64,000 bases of DNA from Phoronis australis (GCA_002633005.1 NMRA01000451.1:1-64000); one strand, 5' to 3'. Shown: positions 1 to 13,200, counted from the stretch's first letter. Notes: generated by a model from the sequence alone, not told the origin. A program made the numbers and translations.

Positions 1-1300
1 TAAGCAGCTGCGAGGAAAGCGGGTATATCGTTTTTTTTACTTCCTCGAGAGTCCGAAATGCTTAGGAAGTGGCTCATCGTATTGAAGAATGAAGTTTACG
101 CTGTAAATAGCAAGTATGAGGCCGTGAAACATCTCCGTGTCTGTGGTCTGTAGACGTCGACGGTGCCTGACGAATGCCGGCTTACAAAATAACTCCATAC
201 GTTGCGTTGTCTGAACATATTCACAGTACCTCTCTAGTATTTCTTCATCACTGTATTCCTGTTCGAATTGATTGCCTGTAAAACTTAAAGATCCACCTGC
301 GAAGTCAGGAGTGATGAGCTCTAGCTAGTCCGAAGTCGGGATTGCGAATTGCCATGTTGGCGTTTATTACTGAGCGTTCTGTTTCAAAATGAAATATTCT
401 CACCCTAACCAATACTCATATAAAACTGAAACAAATTCTGTCTCATTACATGCAATTTGTAATACATTTGGAGTGTTCGTGAGTGGAAATGATTTGAGAA
501 GCCAGCAATGAATAAATCACTGTGTTACCGGCTTTACTTTTTGTCGGGACACCGAGGCCGTTTGAGCTTATGCTAATTTATTATTTGCTGAAAGAAACTT
601 TTGTGAAACAACTCGATTTCCATCCCACGGCCAGGTGTTGAGGAAATCTTTATTTACATTTACAATACTTAAATAATGATTGTCAATGTACAACTTCTGC
701 CCTGAAGGTGCTGTGGCCAAAGCAGAACCTGAATTTGCGGCCCCCGGACGAGAAAGTAGATTTGCAGTTTCGTTGCTAATTCACCAACATATTCAAGTGC
801 ACATTACTTTGGTTCACTAGTGTAGTATTTTCTTGACTGGAAGTTTATTAGTTTCCACTGAGCTTTTGCTGGTTTATGTTCGGGATGTCTGATCAGTTTC
901 CGAGCCACTGGCCGCCGGGGATAACGAGTCAATCCGGCCGGCCGCGACCGGCCTGATCGGGCTCCGAGCCACCAATAAATCCGTAAGAGCGAAATAAAAC
1001 AACACGTTTTTATAAGAACTCGATGTATTTTTAAGGGTTTTACATCGAAGTTTGATGATTTATTGGTGTTAAACTATGACTTCAAGCGATAAGTCGACAC
1101 CAGTAACCCGTACAGACTGCGTGTGAAACCGATGACATCATTGGATAATTTCATTACCTCCGTCTGCCGTCAGGTGTCAGGTAACGCAACCGTATGTGTC
1201 GTTGTGGAGTAGAAGTACTCGATCTAAATTGATACAAATTAGGTTGTTTTTTGGGTGGCATGCTCCTTTAAGAAGTGTGTTTATATGATGTTGACAACGG
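1..1300. other. no gene recognised
   Basis: I see no convincing coding region or RNA gene here. A short near-duplication lies around 886-973, where two blocks reading roughly CTGATCrGkyTCCGAGCCAC flank a GC-rich palindromic stretch containing GGCCGGCC. It looks like a small mobile-element scar in otherwise AT-rich DNA. Confidence 0.5.
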
Positions 1301-1329
1301 ACGACGATGATTTTGGGATGGATCTGACT

Positions 1330-2680
1330 ACTCGTATGCCCCCTGTTGGCAATTTTAGTTTTTACGTTTACCTCTGTATCTTCAAAGGTCCTCAACAGAT
1401 TTTCATAAAATTTTGAATAAAGACATCTATTGGTTTGATGACGCTATCCTCCCGTTTTAGGATAGAAGCAAGCTACTTAACACCACTTAGTGGCCATTTT
1501 TCCTCTTTCCGAGTCTTTTTTGGCGTCTACCTCTCTATAAACCAAATCATTCTAAGGATGGTATCGAAAACTGGCGTATATGTTCTCAGTGTGAAGATGA
1601 CGGTTGATGATGACGACTTTGACTACTCTGTCACTTCCTAGTGGTAGTTTTGTTTAATTCTGTGCCCATAGCTGCGGTCCAATGAATAGTGTGCCCCCTA
1701 GTGGTAATTTCATTTCATTCTGTTTTCCTTTGTTTCTCTGAAGTTCCATGACCGATGTCTATGGAAGTTGGTGTTTAGCTTTCTATTAAAGAAGCAATGA
1801 CATGTTCCCGTTTTCGGACGGACTGTATGTTTTTGCACGTACCATCTAGTGGCCATTTTTATGACACAAATAAGCAACCCTAAAAGCACAGCATTTGCGA
1901 TGCATTCGTGGGTGCATTTCAACACTCCGCGTTGCTCTTGTTTACGCTAGTCTCTATGTCTAGCAAGTTCCTTGACTGATTTTCATGAAATTTTGCCATT
2001 AGGTTTCAGTTATGGAGACGACCACACTTTCCCATTTCGTGGCGTATTTCTATGTAATCTGTACAGAAACATTGCCATTGAGATGAGCAAGGCTGACATT
2101 TATTGTTGATTGGCCGATCTTCTATGGTGCCCCCTAATGGCAATTTAAGTTTTCTTTATGTATTCCTCTATATCTTGATGTATTTTCGTACAATATGGTA
2201 CCTTTGTTTCTGTGGAGGATACGAGAACAAACTGCCATTTTCGGTTGGATTTGAAATATTCTGTGCCACTAAAGGTTATTATTTCTGGCAGCAGCCTCTC
2301 TGTCCTTTAAAGTGCTTGGAAGATAGTTATGAAATTTTGCCAATGTGTTCTTATTGAGAGGATCACGATTGACAGGTTTTCTGATGAGTGCAATCACTGT
2401 GGCGTCTAAAAGAGTATTTTGTTTGTTTACCTGTGCCGCAATATCTACAAAATAGTTGTGATGAATCTGGGTGGGGGAAATTTGGTGTATATGTTACATT
2501 ATTGAGGGAAGTACGCCCGGCATAAATTTTAGGATATGTGAGTGCTGTGACGTCCTCTAGTGGTTCCGTAACTCCCAAGAATGTTGATGGATGGGATTTG
2601 GAAAATAGAAAATGACAGCGGCTGTCTTGTTTCAGATGAATTTGATGTGTGTTCCACCACCTAGTGTTTCTTTATTTTAT
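1330..2680. repeat. divergent tandem repeat, period about 148 bp
   Basis: A word of the form CCCCCTAGTGGCAATTTT recurs near 1337, 1484, 1630, 1690, 1842, 2128, 2550 and 2650. Most spacings are near 148 bp or twice that. A second word, GATTTTCATGAAATTTTG, recurs with it near 1398, 1976 and 2328. Small reading frames here are by-products of the repeat. It looks like an old satellite-like array with diverged units. Confidence 0.6.
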
Positions 2681-3561
2681 ATATTACATATCATTAACAC
2701 CCCTTGAAGCATATTGTCAGGGGTGCAGTCGTGGGCGCTCTGCGTTTCTCCTCGTTTTGTATGATGTTGACAAAAGTTGTAGTGTGATGTAGTCTATGGT
2801 TTCATTTTTACTTTTGATCAATGATCTCGATCTCTGAAACTTAACATTGATCACCAACTTTAACACCCACACTTGTATGATACACATATGAATTATAATC
2901 AACTTACAGGAGGGACACTAAAGTGTACTATCCATAGTTCGATGTCAACCATAACCAAAGGCTACGTTGTATAAATGTCCTATGAAATAGATATTGTTAC
3001 TGATTTGTTTTTTCAGTGTGTTGCAAGTCAGCTTTTCCATGAACACTTAACTTCACCGATGCCTTACTAAAAATAATTTGGCATTTTTGTAGTCTGTCTG
3101 TATTTCGAATTCGTAGCATTTACTGTATCAAAATGTTCGATCAAAATTTAACAAACTCAGTCCAAGTTCCTTGGTCAGTTGTTTATATAGATGATTCAGA
3201 ATTCTTGTGCATCCCTCCCCACACTGCTTCGAACACGAAGATGTCACCGCCTTATCCTGTCGGAATTTACCACTGCAAGCACCCCTCTAATGCCCAGATG
3301 ATTCAATTACATTCCTAGCTCTTCCTAGCCCTATATACTGTAGAATTTTCATGTACATCTCTAATTCATATTGTTTTAGTGATGTTTTAAAATCACAGTT
3401 CGAATCTTCTGGTCCATTCTCACGTGAACCTGCAACGCTTCATCGAATCTACGTTTCAGTCCTTTAGTTTGCAACCATCATCACTAAGAAGCAAGTCCCG
3501 CTGAAAATTGTAAAAACAACTTGAAAAACGTTCACCGCAAGCACTTCTCAACACAATATGC

Positions 3562-3710
3562 AGTGGTGGATTTAGAGGGGGGCATGCCCCCCCTAAAATT
3601 CCCCCAGTTTACATTTGTCAGATGGGGGGTGCAAATGTCTGACTGGCAAAATCCTGGCTAATACTCTGCCTTGGCGCCCCCTAACTCAAAATCCTGGATC
3701 CGCCCCTGGT
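3562..3710. mobile_element. short non-autonomous element with GGATCC-type ends
   Basis: The element starts AGTGGTGGATTTAGAGGGGG and ends with the imperfect inverse ATCCTGGATCCGCCCCTGG. Inside are runs of G and C that can pair. Related ends occur at about 31455-31653 (inverted), 45279-45434 and 58200-58350, so this is a dispersed family. No coding capacity is visible. The transposase family is unknown. Confidence 0.55.
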
Positions 3711-3937
3711 ATGGTTCATAAATACCAAACCGTTAGGTATCCGGGGTTCACATGAAAGCCGCCAGATACAGTGGGCAAACATACAGTTGCTTGAAGACGA
3801 ATCTGGCAACCAATAACTAGAGTTCAAGGAAAGGGAAACGAAAATAAAGGTTCGGCACTGGTAGCGACATTAGACCATTTAATCCAAAACTATTTGCCCA
3901 TCCGTCAGATCCGTCAAGGTGCTCCGTTACTACTTAC

Positions 3938-4043
3938 AAAGCCTACCGATCATGGAGACCACCAAAAAGCCTACCGATCATGAAGACCACCAAAAAGCCT
4001 ACCGATCATGAAGATCACCAAAAAGCCTAACGATAATGAAAAC
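3938..4043. repeat. 28-bp minisatellite, about four units
   Basis: Four successive units of the form AAAGCCTACCGATCATGAAG followed by ACCACCAA are nearly identical, with the last one decayed. They lie just upstream of the tyrosine-recombinase relic. There are no spacers, so this is not a CRISPR array. Confidence 0.85.
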
Positions 4044-4127
4044 TCCCACCTTTCTCTCTCAGCATCAACCACAGCAGAACCCTCAACTCCGAAATATTGT
4101 ACAAGGATCAATCTCTGGTAAAAAACA

Positions 4128-4600
4128 ATAGCTTTGTTCGTGAAAAAATGGCACAAAGAGCAGGCTTCCATGGTAAGAAAAACCAACTACAGCGTAAGGC
4201 GAACCATGTGCACAAAACTCCTTCATGCAGGCATATCACCTATCACAATCATGCAGCTCAGTAGATACAAAAATAGTAAGTTTGAAAAACTATGTTCAGC
4301 TGCAACGACACAGTAGAGCAAGGTCCAACATTCTGCAAACTAAGACCCCATCAAGTACAAGTGAAAAAATCACGGTCACAGCCAACAACGCCAAACGGTC
4401 AGTGGTCATGACACTAGCACCCGATACTATCGGCGACGGTATTACACGAGCAGCAACAACGACCGTCCCAGCAACATTTGAACCTATCCAGACTACAGAA
4501 TCCATAGAAATGCAACAACGCACCTGAAACAATGCTACAAGATACATATTTGCCGGAGCTGTCATCACCTGTGGCACTTTTGACAACTTAGTGAAAACAG
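4128..4600 (+). pseudogene. tyrosine-recombinase C-terminal relic (KIAA1958/DUF3504-like, Crypton type)
   Basis: The plus strand encodes NYSVRRTMCTKLLHAG, then ISPITIMQLSRYKNS. This matches the C-terminal half of the tyrosine-recombinase domain found in KIAA1958/DUF3504 proteins and Cryptons, where the pattern is usually HSVRxT, a helix with PxxIxQLSGHKN, and then the tyrosine region. Here the His before SVR is Tyr, and GH has become RY. After a frame change near 4310 comes a Thr/Ser/Ala-rich tail, and after a stop GAVITCGTF, resembling the usual C-terminal motif of these proteins. The catalytic Tyr is not recognisable. It is a decayed fragment; the minus-strand reading frame over it is a shadow. 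Confidence 0.55.
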
Positions 4601-4929
4601 ACTACGCGTAGGCTGCGGCGCTCAGGTCAATGACCAAGTTTTAAGAATGAGTGTAGCTACCACATCAGGATTTCACAATGTTATAAGTATTCTTGTTGTT
4701 ACTTGTATGTTGCTCTGACGTCAAGTTTTACTTGTTTTTTTTTTGTTCGCACTCTACAGGTCGCATTTTTCGTCCGAGTCGCGCAAAAAATACACACAAC
4801 ATGTGGACCCGGAAGTCCTGGAAACAAGTTGTTTTTCGTCATGATCGAATTCAAAATGGCGGTCACGAAGGGTATTTTGTGTTCAAATTCAGATTCAAAG
4901 AATCGTAAAGACCGCATTTGTTCACATAC

Positions 4930-7480
4930 AGGGCTGAAAATCGGCACGGTTATTGTAATGGACGGTTACTAGTGATGTGTCTGAAATCACTACCTTTCGG
5001 TCAAAGATAAGGAACATATTGGCCATTGCGCATGCGCACTTTGATTTCGGGACGAAAACTTTTATCCTTTAGTGGGCGCATTGATGGATCAGCTGCTTCG
5101 AAATTTTTCGAGTATTACTTTCTTGTAAATAGCAATTATAGAGTGCTGCTCAACCGGAAGTTGTTTTCAAAATGGCGGGTCTGACGCATTTTCATCTATT
5201 ATCAATCGTGCTGGTGTGCCAGTTTGAAGGAGAAGGGGATATGACATGTTTTTTGCATGTTGATTACCTAAGGCATACTCTTTCAAACGAACTCCAACAG
5301 TTTTTTTTCTCAGACTTACCATTTTTGAGTTATCCGACATTGAATTTCAAACAAAAATCAAAATTTAAGTTCTTGAAAATTTTGTGGAATTTTAGGAAGC
5401 TATTTTCTTATATAGAGTTTTGAACGGGCGCTTTCAAAATATCTTTGATTTTTTGCTAAGACGTCTTCAATGGATTCAAGATTGGGGACGTGACTTGTTT
5501 TCGAATTCAGATTTATATGCTCATAGAGGCCACAATTTTTGACGTAGACAATTGAAAATCGGCACAGTTATTGTTGCTGAGGTTCACTATAAATGTACAA
5601 GAAATCGTTTACTTGAAGTTAAAAATAGGGGAAATACTTGCCATTGCGTATGCGCACTTCAATTTTGGGAAATATGTTTTCCCTTCAGAGGGCACATTGT
5701 AAAACCAATTGCTTTGAATTTTTACTCTGCGCGTGTGAGCGCAGAGTACTGTTGTTCCTGGGTTTTCTTCAATTTTATTCTTATTCTTATTGTTATTCTT
5801 ATTACTCTGCGCGTGTAAGCGCAGAGTACTGTTGTTCCTGGGTTTTCTTCAATTTTATTCATATTCTTATTACTCTGCGCGTGTAAGCGCAGAGTACTGT
5901 TGTTCCTGGGTTTTCTTCAATTTATTCTTCTTATTCTTCATATTCTTCTTCCGACCAAATTTGAGGCTTAATAACTCCAAATTGGGTGCAGGTTTGGTCT
6001 TTAAATCCAGCATATTACTTTTGACAGTATATAAATTTTGATTGGTTATATAATCGTATTCCATATTGCACCGGAAGAGGTCGTTTGGTGCAAAGGTCAT
6101 ATAATTTTCAAAATGCTACTTCTCCTTCAGTTTTAAAGCTATCTTTTTCAAATTCGGTGCACAGGTATAAGTGAACATGGAAATTTAAAAAATTACTTCT
6201 CTAAGTAATCGGGTCATCCAATCAGGTGAAATAGGTCAAAGGTCATTAGGTGCAAACTAAAATTTTGAGCTAGACACTTCAAATTGACAGGTCTAATTGA
6301 CACTGGTAAATTAAATCGGAATCCAAAGTTTCAGGTCATTTAGTGCAAACATGGGGTCATTAGGTGCATTTTTCTTCTGAAAATTTGATCTTTTCAATCA
6401 GCAAGTATTCTGATTTGTTAAGCGTTAGACAACTGTGATTCTCAGCGTTAAACACATTTTCCATGGGCTTTGCAATAATTCTCCTAAAGATGCTTAAAAT
6501 GAACCGGATAAGGTCAATTAGTGCAAAGTTCATGTAACGTTCAAAATGTTATATCTCTTACGTTTTTCAAGGAATTCTCTTCAATTTCAGCACACTGGTG
6601 TAAGTCAACATGAAAAATGGAATACCCTACTTTATTTCACAACAGGCCTAACCAATCAGAAAAAATAGGTCAAAGGTCATTGAGTGCAAACTAAAATTTT
6701 GAGCTAGAGACTTCAGAATTACGTATCTGTTTACTAAGTGCGAATGAGTTTCAATTCTAAATTTTCAGGTCATTTGTTGTACTCATGGGGTCATTAGGCG
6801 CATTTTTCTTCTGAAAGTTTGACCACTTCATTCATCTTGTATTCTGAACTGCTTAAAGTAAAACATCTGTGATTATTAGCATTAACCACACTTTTAATCG
6901 AGTTAACAATTACTCCCTCATCGGGGCCCATAATGCACCGGAAGAGGCCAATTGGTGGAAAGGTCATCAAAAAATTAATATGTAATTTCTCCTACAATTT
7001 TAAAGAATTCCTTTTCATATTGGTAAACGGGTTGCTGTCAGTAACTTCCCATAATAATTCCAGTAATACGCACGCGCAGAGTCCGTTATTGTCACGCCGT
7101 GACAATAATCTTTCTAGTTTTAGTTGTTATTGTTTTAACTAGCTATTATAAATTGCTTCTTAACCGGAAGTTTCTTTAAAGATGACGGATCCGGCGCATT
7201 TTCACCCATTTTCAATCGTGCTGGGGTGCCATTTTAAACGGGGAGAGAAAACGAAGAGAATTTTAGCATGTAGAATCTCTGAGGCATACTCCTTCAAATC
7301 TTACGTAACAATTTTTCTTTACACTTACCTATTTTGAGTTATTGCTTTTTCAATTTCAAAGAAAACGCAAAATTTGGAAATTTTCGAAAACTCTACGGAA
7401 TTTTGCTCTGTTAGATAGAGTTTTTAACGGCTTTCAGAAGATATTTTTTATTTTTGCTAGGACGTCTACTTTTCGAATTA
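4930..7480. repeat. diverged duplicate blocks around an inserted hairpin element
   Basis: Blocks near 4935-5060 and 5550-5700 share GAAAATCGGCAC, CCATTGCGyATGCGCACTT and GGGCrCATTG. Blocks near 5130-5450 and 7145-7480 share CAACCGGAAG, ACGCATTTTCA, TCAATCGTGCTGG and a long AT-rich tail. A once tandem arrangement was interrupted by the element at 5724-7107. The interior of that element carries repeated GGTCATTAGGTGCAAAC words. No gene is visible. Confidence 0.5.
5724..7107. mobile_element. element with triplicated ACTCTGCGC hairpin end
   Basis: A perfect hairpin (ACTCTGCGC, loop GTGTGA, GCGCAGAGT) occurs at 5724-5747 and again, with loop GTGTAA, at 5804-5827 and 5872-5895. Each copy is followed by ACTGTTGTTCCTGGGTTTTC and a TTATTC-rich run. 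The far end, near 7069, reads CGCACGCGCAGAGT and is followed by a second palindrome, ATTGTCACGCCGTGACAAT. It is flanked by two halves of an older repeat, consistent with insertion. No transposase frame is visible. Confidence 0.5.
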
Positions 7481-7957
7481 TTCGAAATTTTCTGATATCG
7501 CTGATTCTAATAATGTGGCCTGAGTAATTTCTTGGCCGGACAGTGCATTATTATTGCACAAGACTATGGCCTACTTGTTGCTCATTTCTGATATCTTCAT
7601 CCGTCATATGAATGTTATCATATTGTTCATAATTGCAGCAATTATCACCATACTCATCACTGTCGCCATCATATCCATCGTCGCCTTTCGGTTAATTTTG
7701 CCAAGTGTCGGTTCTCCAACCGCTTTCATTTAATTTTTTTTGAAATATGATAAAGTTTAATGCACAGTAACTGTCGTTTTTACACTTTTTATCAATTTCA
7801 AGTAATAAACCGTTACATTTAATACTGTAAGTTAGCAACATAACACGAAAGTACATGCACAACGGGTTGTCATTTGCCACGTAAACAGTTTGGGTGAAAT
7901 ATTTCAAAAATGCCGAAAGAAAACAGAAGAAACTCACGAATTCGATGTGGATAAACA

Positions 7958-8074
7958 CAAAACGTACCTCTAGTGGCGTGCATGAAATAATATCCCACTC
8001 GTCGGTCTCGGTCGATGCGCGAAATAATGTCTCGTGGTTTATTATTTCATGTATGCCACTCTCGCTACGTTTTG
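7958..8074. mobile_element. 117-bp MITE-like inverted-repeat element
   Basis: The arms 7958-7991 and 8041-8074 are inverted copies matching at about 28 of 34 positions; the innermost 11 bp (CATGAAATAAT) are perfect. The centre holds CGGTCTCGGTCGATGCGCG, and a close variant of that core recurs near 34928-34965 in the host-gene intron. There is no coding capacity. Confidence 0.65.
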
Positions 8075-8772
8075 AGTATGTACGTGTACGCTTATGCTAC
8101 TGTACACTGACATTTATCCTATGCGGTTGATAGAGGTGTGATATGGAAGAACTACTGTATTTAATGAGTATTCAATACAGATTTTCCGTATTACGGATGC
8201 CTTCTTTCTCTCCAAAATTTCCTATTTTGCAAACAATACACTACAATCACAGGCAACATGTTCGTTTGTAAGGTATCGCTTCGGTGAAAGCTCCGTGCGC
8301 AATATTTTCACATGACACCACTAGGATATGTGTTTTTAAAACTAAGCAATTGCGTGAAATGAAATATTGTTGACATTTTTTTCTTAATAAACCATGTGGT
8401 TTCACGGTGTGGAGACTTGTTCTACGTGTTTGAGGAGTATGGCGTCGTCGTGAGCAATTTCATGTAGGAATACAACACCAGTCGAACAAAACTGTCTTTG
8501 AAATGTAGAAATCGATCATATATGTAATCAGATACATTTCTTCCCAATAGCTTAACAGTCGTGACAAGCGCTGAAAGCTTCTCACATTAGCGTGACCATG
8601 AATGGCGGCCCACTGCTACTCGGTAGCCGTGGTGCTGTGAACAAAATCTGGAACATCGGTGAAAGTTTGTTACAAAATGATTCATTAAGCCGTTGATTAA
8701 ATACATTTTGTAGTGTAGGTAATATTTTATGAAGATGTGCATAAGCTACAAAAGTTTTAGCAAAAAGTGAGT

Positions 8773-10205
8773 AAGTCGGCTTTGGCGGAAGGCAAAGACA
8801 AGTGGAGACAAGATTCTCAAGGTGATTGCTCAATTTTGGACCTAGAAAAAGTAAGGAGGTTAACAACACGGACAGCCCCTTAATATCATTTTGCAGAGAA
8901 GGTGCAGCCGGGAAGAGGAAAGATGCAGGTGGATTGACTACAGCGAGTGATTGGAAGATGGTTGTGGATGTAGGGCCATTGGCAGTGTTCCCGAGCTATA
9001 TAGTGATGACGACACTCCGGCCTGACTTGGTATTAGGGTCAGATAGTACAAAGACGGTAATCATAGTAGAACTTACAGTACCATTGGAATCCCGAATGGT
9101 AGAGTCCAACGAGAGGAAAAGGCCTACATGTAAGTATGCAGAACTTTTCCACGATTTTAAAGTAGCTGCTTGGAAGTGTTTTTGTATGTCAGTTGAAGTA
9201 GGATGTAGAGGTTTTATCGGGAGCAGCATGTGGAGGTTGATGGAGTTCCTAGGTATCAGCACAGTGTCAACGAAGGATTTGTGTCAGAATATGGTCTGAC
9301 AGTATTTTTAGTTGTAATGTTTGTTATTAGGTTTGATTGGCATGGCCCCTGAGTTAAGTACAGTGATGATGTAATTTGTTTACTACAGTATTGTGTGGAA
9401 CTTTCTAGAAGACTCTAGCATGACACTGATTGATGCAGTCTGAAATATTCTAGAGACTAGTACATGTTTGTAGAATGGTCGGGTACATTCAGGAAAGTTC
9501 TAGAATGTGCTTGAATTGATGAAAAGTTCCAGAACATTTGGTTATAAATACACAAGCACGGGTTTGTGTTAGTCAGATCAAGTCATTTCAAGAGAAGATC
9601 AAGTAATTTCAAGAGAAGATCAAGTCAGTTCATCAGAAGTTCACGAAAGTTAATCAGGAGAACTAGTTGAGTAGCAGTGAAGCGAACCAGCAGTTACAGC
9701 GATAGTCTATAGAGAGCCAGCTATAGTGACAGCAGTTTATTGAATCGACGAGTGTAAGTGTTGATGAACGTGTCTCAGAAGTTCATCACAAGTCAAGGCA
9801 TCGCACCACTGGCTGGAGCACAGAACATACATTACGTCGGACGTTTTGTTTGAGTAGGCTTGTGAACATACGGTCGGGATTAATAAAGGATTAACTCGAA
9901 CCAGTCTTCAGTCAATCGTCGCACCGAAAGCTATTAGCACCGGTCTGTAACAACCTGCGCCCACCCACACACGAGGAAAACGTGACAATTTGGTGCACAC
10001 AGTGTCGGGATCTGCTGAAGAGGTGTTGTCGTGGCTATGGTTACAGCGAGACAACAGGTGGCACTCCAAGTGATAGCCGAAGCCTGATCAACTTCGGGGA
10101 CCTGGCATCCGAGATGATTCTAGATTACGGGTCGAAATTATCGATGAGGATGCATTCTAGCTGATTACAGCACTTGGAGAAGCAGCACACAAAAATAGTG
10201 ATTGA
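8773..10205 (+). pseudogene. restriction-like-endonuclease LINE, 3' fragment (copy A), split by an LTR
   Basis: This is the 3' end of a non-LTR retrotransposon whose endonuclease is of the restriction-like (PD-D/ExK) type. The plus strand encodes TTLRPDLVLGSD, then VIIVELTVPLE, then KYAELFHD: the conserved PD, the E in VELT and the trailing KY. It is followed by GWKC-like and VEVGCRGFIGSS blocks. The reading frame runs from about 8826 to 9281, where a solo LTR (9282-9987) interrupts it. The last codons resume at 9988 and give SWLWLQRDNRWHSK, the typical C-terminus. It aligns with copy B over roughly 13160-13878, so both belong to one family. Truncated and dead. Confidence 0.75.
9282..9987 (+). 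mobile_element. solo LTR of an LTR retrotransposon, 706 bp
   Basis: The sequence begins TGTCA and ends TGACA (inverted ends) and is flanked by the 5-bp target duplication ATTTG at 9277-9281 and 9988-9992. Removing it and one ATTTG restores an alignment with LINE copy B across the junction. Inside are a TATA box (TATAAATA, 9543-9550), short tandem AGATCAAGTCATTTCAAGAG units near 9575-9630, and a polyadenylation signal AATAAA at 9882-9887, which set the strand. No internal region remains, so it arose by LTR-LTR recombination. Confidence 0.8.
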
Positions 10206-13200
10206 GGTAATTCAACGTCTGGACAAGCTCCAGTGACATCAAGGAAAAGGCTGGAAGAAAAACTGGAAAGGCATGTGACGACTTGGAGAGACGGTGGTGA
10301 CCTGGAGAGACGTGTGACATTCTGGAGAGACAGTGAATGGTTTGGGTTAGCAACCCATCCAGTTGACATTCATATTGCTACGTACAAGTAACCAAAGAAG
10401 AGAATACCCCCGGAGTTTCTCCGAGAGGGGGATGAAGTACTCAAGTATCAGAATACTACGGAATCAACTCGGCACGTTACAGTAATTACGACATTGATCA
10501 ACGATGACCGAGTATGCAGGGGATGTATGAGGACGTTTAAGAATTTCATGGGGTAAGAATTCATCAGTGAAAGACGAAGTATCTCCAGCGGCAACACTTA
10601 GGTGGTACTACTAGTACACGTCGGGCAGGGACGGCGTTGAAGTATTTACATCTGGTAGGGAGGAGCAGGACTCGGGGATCGTGCTACTTTTTATGTCAAA
10701 GTTGCTAACAGAAACTGGTGAGGACCGGGATCCAGGCAGCATTCCGAGGCAAAGAATTGAAGCACTATCTGAGGTGGCAACGAAGGAGCGGATTACTTGG
10801 CCAAGAGGCAATGACTCGAAGTCCTGGAGTTCTCTATTTGAAGATCTTGATGGCGTTCTAGAGGCAAATTTTAAGGAGACTGCCCACAAGAAACTGATCA
10901 CCATGACTGAGTTGGTCTACACAGTTTGCATAGATCGATTTGGCGTGGCGTCAAAGAGGAAGAGACCAACCGCGCAAGGGCCTAGCAGAAGGCATAGAGA
11001 TCAAGGAGATCCGGGTAGAGCTGAGATACCTTAAAAGGCGATGGCAGAGAGCCGAGGGTCATTAAAGGAGAGGCTTGACCTATTTAAGACTGGAGTTGAG
11101 GTGTAAACTTTTATCTTTGCAAGGTATAGAGCAGCTTAGAAAGAGGAAGCCCGAGAAGATCCGGAAGAGAAAGAAATTTCTTTCCAATCCATAAAGTTCA
11201 CGAAGGAGCTTTTTGGGAGAGAGACAAGTGGGTAGCTCAGATGCTCTAAGGAGGAGCTGGAGAGACATGTGAAGGAGGTTCACAATGACACTCGGTGCGA
11301 GGAACCTTGAGAGATTTTGACTGGATGGATGAAGAGAAATTTCCAAGTGTATCTTTAGAGGTTGGCGATTTTAAGTTCTGTGATGTCAGGAAGGTGGTAC
11401 TGAACGCCAAGTCGGGATCAGCTTCAGGCCCATCCAGGCTACTGTACTTAGTTGATAAGAATTGTCCAAGGTTATTACACCGCTTCGCCTTTGGAAGCTG
11501 TTGAGAGTGATTTGGCGCTCTAAAGAGTTGCCTTGGAGGCGGGGAAAGGCGGAAGGGGTGTACATTCCGAAAGGCAAAGGCTCTGTGAAGGTTGGTCACT
11601 TCCGTCCTATCTGGTTTATTGGATGTGGAGAGGAAAGTCTTTTTCGCTGTGCTGGCAGACAGACTAACGACATTTTGTTGGAGAACAGTTACATCAACCC
11701 CTCGGTGCTGAAGGGAGGCGTTCCCGGCTACTCTGGTTCTTTAGAACACAACTGCGTGATCACGGATTTAATCAAAGATGCAAAGAAATTAAAGAAAGAC
11801 CTGTCTGTGGTATGGCTTGACATGGCCAATGCCTATGGGTCGTTGCCACACAAGATTATAGAGAACGCGACGTGTATGTATCATTTGCCGGAAGGTCTGC
11901 GTTCTGTCATCAGCAAATATTTCACAGGAACAATAATGATATTCTCAGTTAATGGTTTCACAACAGGGTGGCAAACTTTGCAGAAGGGATCATGACAGGG
12001 TGCACAATTTCTATAATTCTGTTTGTGATGGCCATGAATGTTAGGATAAAGCGAGTATCCAAAGAGTGGAGAGGACCTTTATTGCAGAACAAGCGTCCAC
12101 AAAGTTGTCGTGCATATGTGGATTATCTCACTGTTACAACTCAGTCGTCATTTGCGGCAGGCAGGATTCTAAAAGCCTTGGGTGATCTAGCCAGGCTCGC
12201 ATGGCGTTCAAAGTAGCAAAATCAAGGAGTTTAGGGCTGTTTCGAGGGAAGATTAACCTACATTTTGCTTTGAATGTGGTTGAAAATGTGATACCTTCGG
12301 TGTCTGACAAGTCAGTGAAGTATCTGGGGAAAGAGTATGATGGCACATTGAAGGATTGACACCATGTAAAAGCGGCGCTGAAAAGTTTACAGGAAAATTA
12401 TCAGGATAGTGAATTACCTGGTCGCCTTAAGGTGTGATGTTACCAGTTTGGCCTATTCCCAAATGCCATGTGGCCTTTGGCAGTGTACGATCTACCTACA
12501 TGTATTACACCAGCAGAGAGGATGGAGCGCTTGGTCAGCCGCTGGTTGCGCAAGTGGTTAGGCATCCCCCAAGATTCACCAAGTTGGGCCTGTACATGAG
12601 GTCTTCAGCAGTAAACCTAACTACACGATCTATTGTGGAAGAGTTTAAAGTCGTTAAGTGTAGGCTTTTCCTGACTCTGTGGGACTCGCAGATAAAAATA
12701 TCAGTGGTGTTAAGATTGACGTTTTTGCAGGAAGAAAGTGGAGTTCAGAGGAGGAAGTGGAGAGCAGAGAGCAGGATTCACCATAAATATTTGGTGGGGG
12801 CAGTTTCTAGAGGACGTGAAGGCCTTGGCTTGAAAACGTTTAAGAGGTGGAAGACAACTAGAGGGAACGATCGTTGTTCTATGGTGTTAGACGACGTACG
12901 TCACCAGGAAGAGGAGAAGCACTTTTCTCATGCTGTGGGTTTGAGAAAGCAGGGCGCATGGACAGCATGGGAAGGAGTTCACAGTAAGCTCATTACAGCG
13001 AACGACCTGACTTCGTGTGACCAGTGTAGATTAAGGTTTTTCTGCGTTCTGTGTATGACCTACTTCCTATTCCGACAAACCTGAAGTTATGGGGAAGGAG
13101 TGAAGACGATTCTTGCGGCAGTTGTGGGGAGCGCTGCACTTTACAGCACGTTTTGTCATTTTGTAAGTCGGCTTTGGCGGAAGGCAAGTACAAGTGGAGA

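Noticed and set aside
3938-4043. Regular short repeats that could suggest a CRISPR-like array
   Set aside because: Units are contiguous with no spacers, and the context is eukaryotic.
4296-4586. Open minus-strand frame opposite the recombinase relic
   Set aside because: The plus strand carries the family motifs, so this is the complementary shadow.
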